DNA of 33,980 bases from an uncultured beta proteobacterium (GTDB lineage: Bacteria > Pseudomonadota > Gammaproteobacteria > Burkholderiales > Burkholderiaceae_C): contig CAJBMJ010000204.1 in NCBI GenBank assembly GCA_903954045.1, positions 1 through 33,980 on the forward strand, written 5' to 3'. Numbering within the stretch: the stretch's first letter is position 1; every line of letters begins with the position of its first letter. The notes under the pieces are model-generated. The model did no database searches and was not told where the DNA came from. It was given only the letters and a program-made list of their open reading frames with translations. The position numbers and the translations under genes are program-made. This document shows positions 33,926 through 33,980 of the stretch, in pieces.

Positions 33926-33980
33926 ATGTCCGGCGATTCTGCACCCATCAACCTCACGAATCACTTCCTGATTGCAATGC
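33926..33980 (+). CDS. yqgE: YqgE/AlgH family protein (partial, N-terminus only)
   Basis: Only 18 codons are present before the window ends, and they are too short for the ORF track: ATG at 33926 reads MSGDSAPINLTNHFLIAM. The INLTNHFLIAMP opening is very characteristic of the UPF0301/YqgE (AlgH) family, whose biochemical role is unsettled. It is divergent from the photolyase gene with a 21-bp gap, so the two promoters must overlap coding DNA. A TAAAAT element at 33914-33919 would put the transcript start at or next to the ATG. Confidence 0.75.
   Translation, partial: MSGDSAPINLTNHFLIAM

Noticed and set aside
1-33980. tRNA, rRNA or riboswitch in the short intergenic gaps
   Set aside because: All larger gaps were scanned by eye for cloverleaf arms and known riboswitch cores; nothing convincing was found. 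A covariance-model search would be needed to exclude small RNAs.

Overview
This window looks like chromosomal DNA of a Burkholderiales bacterium, most likely a Comamonadaceae member close to Rhodoferax/Polaromonas. I infer this from recognisable proteins and remembered gene order (hemL - thiD-like - rubredoxin - pilGHIJ - chpA - photolyase - yqgE; ubiH-like - dsbC - M61 peptidase). No database search was possible. Most of the window is compact housekeeping DNA with short intergenic gaps and no tRNA, rRNA or CRISPR array.

Layout: (1) 1-5.5 kb: an enoyl-CoA hydratase (cut by the left edge) divergent from a paaG-type isomerase, then a leftward ubiH-like / dsbC / M61 peptidase series and a rightward membrane-anchored rhodanese. 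(2) 5.7-8.3 kb: ychF, a small secreted protein and an EamA-family exporter. (3) 8.2-14.5 kb: an accessory, mosaic region. The end of the exporter gene and the end of a convergent IPTL-CTERM gene occur twice (8221-8349 and 10880-11008). Between the two copies lie an AAA/DUF4143 ATPase gene embedded in the remains of an IPTL-CTERM gene, an antitoxin gene with a clear palindromic promoter-operator, its ruined PIN toxin, and the first codons of a low-molecular-weight phosphotyrosine phosphatase. An intact 1153-residue IPTL-CTERM surface protein with a 756-bp internal tandem repeat follows. (4) 14.6-17.7 kb: an OmpR-type response regulator facing a 7TMR-DISM sensor kinase, their 3' ends overlapping, with a yqaA/DedA-like gene coupled to the kinase. 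(5) 17.8-24.2 kb: dusB-fis, purH, a lipoprotein/metallohydrolase pair, hemL with a thiD-like gene, and rubredoxin. (6) 24.3-32.4 kb: the Pil-Chp chemosensory operon controlling type IV pili (pilG, pilH, pilI, pilJ, chpA). (7) 32.4-34 kb: a class I photolyase divergent from the start of yqgE.

The most notable points are the decayed mosaic at 8.2-11 kb, a PilJ receptor that has both transmembrane helices but no periplasmic sensing domain between them, and a ThiD-like kinase whose usual catalytic-loop residue is replaced. I see no convincing evidence of a wholly new multi-gene system. The 8.2-11 kb region is best read as a recombination and insertion hot spot between exporter and surface-protein genes.
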